A DNA stretch of 64,000 bases from Catalimonadaceae bacterium JC749 (GTDB lineage: Bacteria; Bacteroidota; Bacteroidia; Cytophagales; Cyclobacteriaceae). Below are positions 61,908 through 64,000 of this stretch, piece by piece. Position 1 is the stretch's first letter; the number at the start of each line of letters is the position of its first letter. Below the pieces are notes generated by a model. It was not told the DNA's origin. It worked only from the letters and a program-made list of their open reading frames with translations, and did no database searches. A program made the translations under genes and the position numbers. The stretch lies in contig JAJNNC010000015.1 of NCBI GenBank assembly GCA_021730635.1, positions 116,119-180,118 on the forward strand, in the 5' to 3' direction.

Positions 61908-62614
61908 AAGTGTGAGTGTTTGGTTGTTTAAGGTGACATGATGCAAATTGGAAAAGCATCTACTCCGACTTTTGCATCCAAAATGGGAGTAGCCATGCGC
62001 AGAGCGTGACAGTTTTGATAGATCGTGTAAGCATTAGTTCATAGGCAAAAGTTTTAAGTGGACATTCGGTTGTTTATGTTTAAATGTATGATCATAGGAA
62101 TGCCTAAAAAATTAAACCGGTTAAGTAAAATGCTGACTGTCAAATGGTTATTATCAAAGTGCATGGGCTCTTGATTGACAACAGGGTTGGCAAGGTAGTG
62201 AACCAATGTTATTTCTCTATGAAGGGAAAGTTAAGAAAAAATTATGGTAATAGGTACCGTACATTGTCCGAATTCGATAATTTTCAAAAGTTAAGATAAG
62301 CGCGGGATAATATCGGTTCTGTAAATAAATGGTAATGAATGGAATAGCCATACTCAAGACACTTATCAACCACCTTATGATGAAGGACTAACCATTCAAT
62401 GATCCATTGAAAAGTTAAGCTGACCCCAGCGAAGTAGCAAGCATCAGACTGGTCTTTCGATCAATTGCCAAACTACCCCTATGGGTATTTCTGAGAATTT
62501 CTCTTCAAAGGGGCTTTGACTGACCAATTTGCTAATTAATGAAAGCATGAGGTTCTTGTCGGTTTCATTCTATCCTTGGGCCTGGTTCGTCATTAGTTTT
62601 GCTTAAAAAAGCTT
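61908..62614. other. Divergent intergenic region
   Basis: About 700 bases between the divergent susC and NAD(P)-binding genes. It holds the TTAAACCGGTTAA site at 62112-62124. No coding sequence or RNA gene was recognised; the length leaves room for an undetected small RNA. Confidence 0.4.
62112..62124. promoter_or_regulatory. TTAAACCGGTTAA candidate operator
   Basis: A near-perfect palindrome with a central CCGG and AACCGGTT core. The central CG layout is typical of LacI-family operators. It lies about 205 bases upstream of the second susC start. No LacI gene is in the window. Confidence 0.4.
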
Positions 62615-63241
62615 ATGAAGCTCATTATTTTTGGAGCTACAGGCAGTGTTGGAAAACAGCTCGTACTCCAGGCTTTGGGAATGGGTCATCAGGTTACCGC
62701 ATTTGTAAGAAACAGTACTTCCCTGGCCGACATTGACCACAAAAATCTTCATATTATTGAAGGGAATGTATTAGAACCTTCCGCTGTGGAAGAGGCCATT
62801 AAAGGGCATGAGGTTGTCTTTTGTGTATTAGGAGCTGGCCGGAAAGGGGTTGTCCGTTCTTATGGCACTCGCCACATTATACAGGCGATGGAAAAGTTGG
62901 GTGTCAAACGCTTTATTTGTCAATCTACCCTGGGAGCAGGGGATAGCAGGGCCAATCTCAACTTTTTCTGGAAACGTATTATGTTCGGATGGTTGCTCAG
63001 AGCGGCTTACCTGGACCATGAGCAGCAGGAAAAATATGTTAAGGCTTCAAAACTAGACTGGACTATTGTCAGACCCGCTGCCTTTACCGACGGTCCGGTT
63101 ACCGGAAAATTCAAACATGGATTCAGCCCACAGGATAAATCCATTACTATGAAAATTTCTAGAGCTGATGTGGCTATGTTTCTGCTGATGCAATTAGACT
63201 CTATGGAATATCTGCGAAAAACGCCTGGCTTATCGTATTAA
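62615..63241 (+). CDS. NAD(P)-binding atypical SDR
   Basis: A 208-residue protein with the motif IFGATGSVGKQLVLQAL, then VTAFVRN (cofactor selection), GHEVVFCVLGAG and WTIVRPAAFTDGP. It belongs to the atypical SDR group of YwnB/biliverdin-reductase-like NAD(P)-binding proteins. The catalytic Tyr-x3-Lys is not clear. It lies divergent from the second SusC/D operon. The substrate is unknown. Confidence 0.88.
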   Translation: MKLIIFGATGSVGKQLVLQALGMGHQVTAFVRNSTSLADIDHKNLHIIEGNVLEPSAVEEAIKGHEVVFCVLGAGRKGVVRSYGTRHIIQAMEKLGVKRFICQSTLGAGDSRANLNFFWKRIMFGWLLRAAYLDHEQQEKYVKASKLDWTIVRPAAFTDGPVTGKFKHGFSPQDKSITMKISRADVAMFLLMQLDSMEYLRKTPGLSY

Positions 63242-63400
63242 AGAGACACCAATATTCTGCCCATTTCACCGCTTTTTTGTTTCTAGCCAGGATCAGAAAG
63301 AAGTGGATGACTATAGGAAAAAATTTTCAGATGGTGGGAGTGAAGGTCCTGTGGTTGGTTGAAGGATAAGTTTTGTATCTCCTGGCGAATAATTCCGGAA

Positions 63401-63508
63401 ATGAATACGGAAAAAGTGGTTTCCAGAGAAAAATTCAGCCTGCACAACATGAAGCAAGCTGTTTACCTGATGAAGAAACTGGATATCGCCACCCTGGAAG
63501 AAGCTTAA
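63401..63508 (+). CDS. Short ORF, possible remnant
   Basis: A 35-residue frame (MNTEKVVSREKFSLHNMKQA then VYLMKKLDIATLEEA). The composition is protein-like and amphipathic. It ends 60 bases before a good terminator, but no upstream extension or family is recognised. It may be a real small protein or the end of a decayed gene. Confidence 0.25.
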   Translation: MNTEKVVSREKFSLHNMKQAVYLMKKLDIATLEEA

Positions 63509-63567
63509 CACCAGTAGATTACACCTATCACAACATTAATTGATTTGAAAACCTGACCTAATGATGG

Positions 63568-63602
63568 AAAGCAGTACGACATCTGGTTGTGCTGCTTTTT
63601 TT
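63568..63602 (+). terminator. Rho-independent terminator
   Basis: AAAGCAGTACGAC (63568-63580) pairs with GTTGTGCTGCTTT (63585-63597), 13 bp with two G-T pairs, and runs into a T-run to 63602. It ends transcription from the NAD(P)-binding gene or the short ORF after it. Confidence 0.85.
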
Positions 63603-63904
63603 ATTTGTCTTGTTGATAATTAATTAATGACTGCCATGTCATTGCTATCTATTACAGCGGTCAACCTTTCAATTTAAGACAAGCTTCTCTCTAAACTTCT
63701 CAATATCATCCAAATTGAGTTAAAACCTTACATATTTATAATTAAAAATATATTAAATTTTAATATTCTAATATATTATGGAGATTTACTTAGTAAAATC
63801 AGTGTTACGCTTCAGTTAAGTTACCTATATAGGACTTGCTATTTGTCGATCAAGTGGGATCATATCTGAAACGAGGGTAGTGTTTCTTAAATATTATACA
63901 TTTT

Positions 63905-64000
63905 ATGGCTAGCTTACGTGTATTTTGCTCCATAATCTTCATAAGTTCATTATTGAATCACATTATAATTTTTGAATCAAAAGCACAAACCGTGATCGGC
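63905..64000 (+). CDS. Start of a secreted protein, cut by window edge
   Basis: The ATG at 63905 opens a frame to the window end: MASLRVFCSIIFISSLLNHI then IIFESKAQTVIG. A hydrophobic stretch followed by KAQ fits a signal peptide with cleavage after Ala-Gln, as in the other exported proteins here. The product cannot be identified from 32 codons. Confidence 0.5.
   Translation, partial: MASLRVFCSIIFISSLLNHIIIFESKAQTVIG

Larger units (their letters stand above)
63242..63904. other. Intergenic region with a small ORF, terminator and AT-rich stretch
   Basis: About 660 bases. A 35-codon frame (63401-63508) and a terminator (63568-63602) are present. From about 63725 to 63780 the sequence is almost pure A and T, which may be promoter or structural DNA for the gene that begins at 63905. 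Confidence 0.5.

Noticed and set aside
1..64000. tRNA, rRNA, CRISPR arrays, insertion sequences, integrases, attachment sites
   Set aside because: Looked for and not seen: no regularly spaced repeats, no transposase or integrase motifs, and no cloverleaf-like T-loop sequences noticed by eye. A covariance-model scan would be decisive for small RNAs.

Overview
The window looks like the chromosome of a Bacteroidota bacterium, most likely of the Cytophagales type. The evidence is two SusC/SusD outer-membrane pairs, many lipoproteins, PadR regulators paired with FtsX-type permeases, A-rich start regions with no clear Shine-Dalgarno sequence, and moderate GC. I saw no tRNA, rRNA, CRISPR array, integrase or insertion sequence.

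Layout. 1-226 is the start of a PadR regulator leaving the window. 611-8584 holds separate genes: a GH30 lipoprotein, a HEAT-repeat/cytochrome c lipoprotein, a gamma-glutamyltransferase and a glutathione-independent formaldehyde dehydrogenase. 8986-12129 is a PadR/permease pair, followed by small genes and a single-domain response regulator. 13977-33661 is a nearly complete arabinan/L-arabinose utilisation locus: two CE1-like esterases, SusC, SusD, a lipoprotein, GH127, GH146, GH51, a broken GH51 start, GH43, then araB-araD-araA. Enzymes outside the cytoplasm would release L-arabinose, and AraA, AraB and AraD convert it to D-xylulose 5-phosphate. The SusC and GH51 genes share a 30-bp upstream element (28/30 identical), which suggests co-regulation. 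No arabinose permease or dedicated sensor lies in the window.

33970-49797 is a mixed accessory region: DoxX-like and VOC proteins, three AraC-type regulators, two DinB-like proteins, a DUF1579/SnoaL gene with an apparent -1 frameshift, two tandem MATE exporters, an Rrf2 regulator with its probable NmrA-type target (each preceded by a TGTA-type dyad), a Gfo/Idh/MocA dehydrogenase and an SDR.

49848-52430 is a four-gene operon in which every junction is a 4-bp ATGA overlap. It encodes a Rieske/ferric-reductase-like membrane protein and three membrane-anchored partners, one with a C-x12-H-x2-C-x3-C motif. 52630-56051 is a membrane/defence-like island: a SatD-like protein, a DUF3307 membrane protein and an unknown membrane protein in one operon, divergent from a small basic ORF and a putative phage abortive-infection (PutAbiC) protein. 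These two blocks are the best candidates for undescribed systems. 56538-63241 holds a HypC-like protein lacking the key cysteine, a second SusC/SusD pair with no enzymes beside it, and an NAD(P)-binding protein. A truncated secreted-protein start ends the window.
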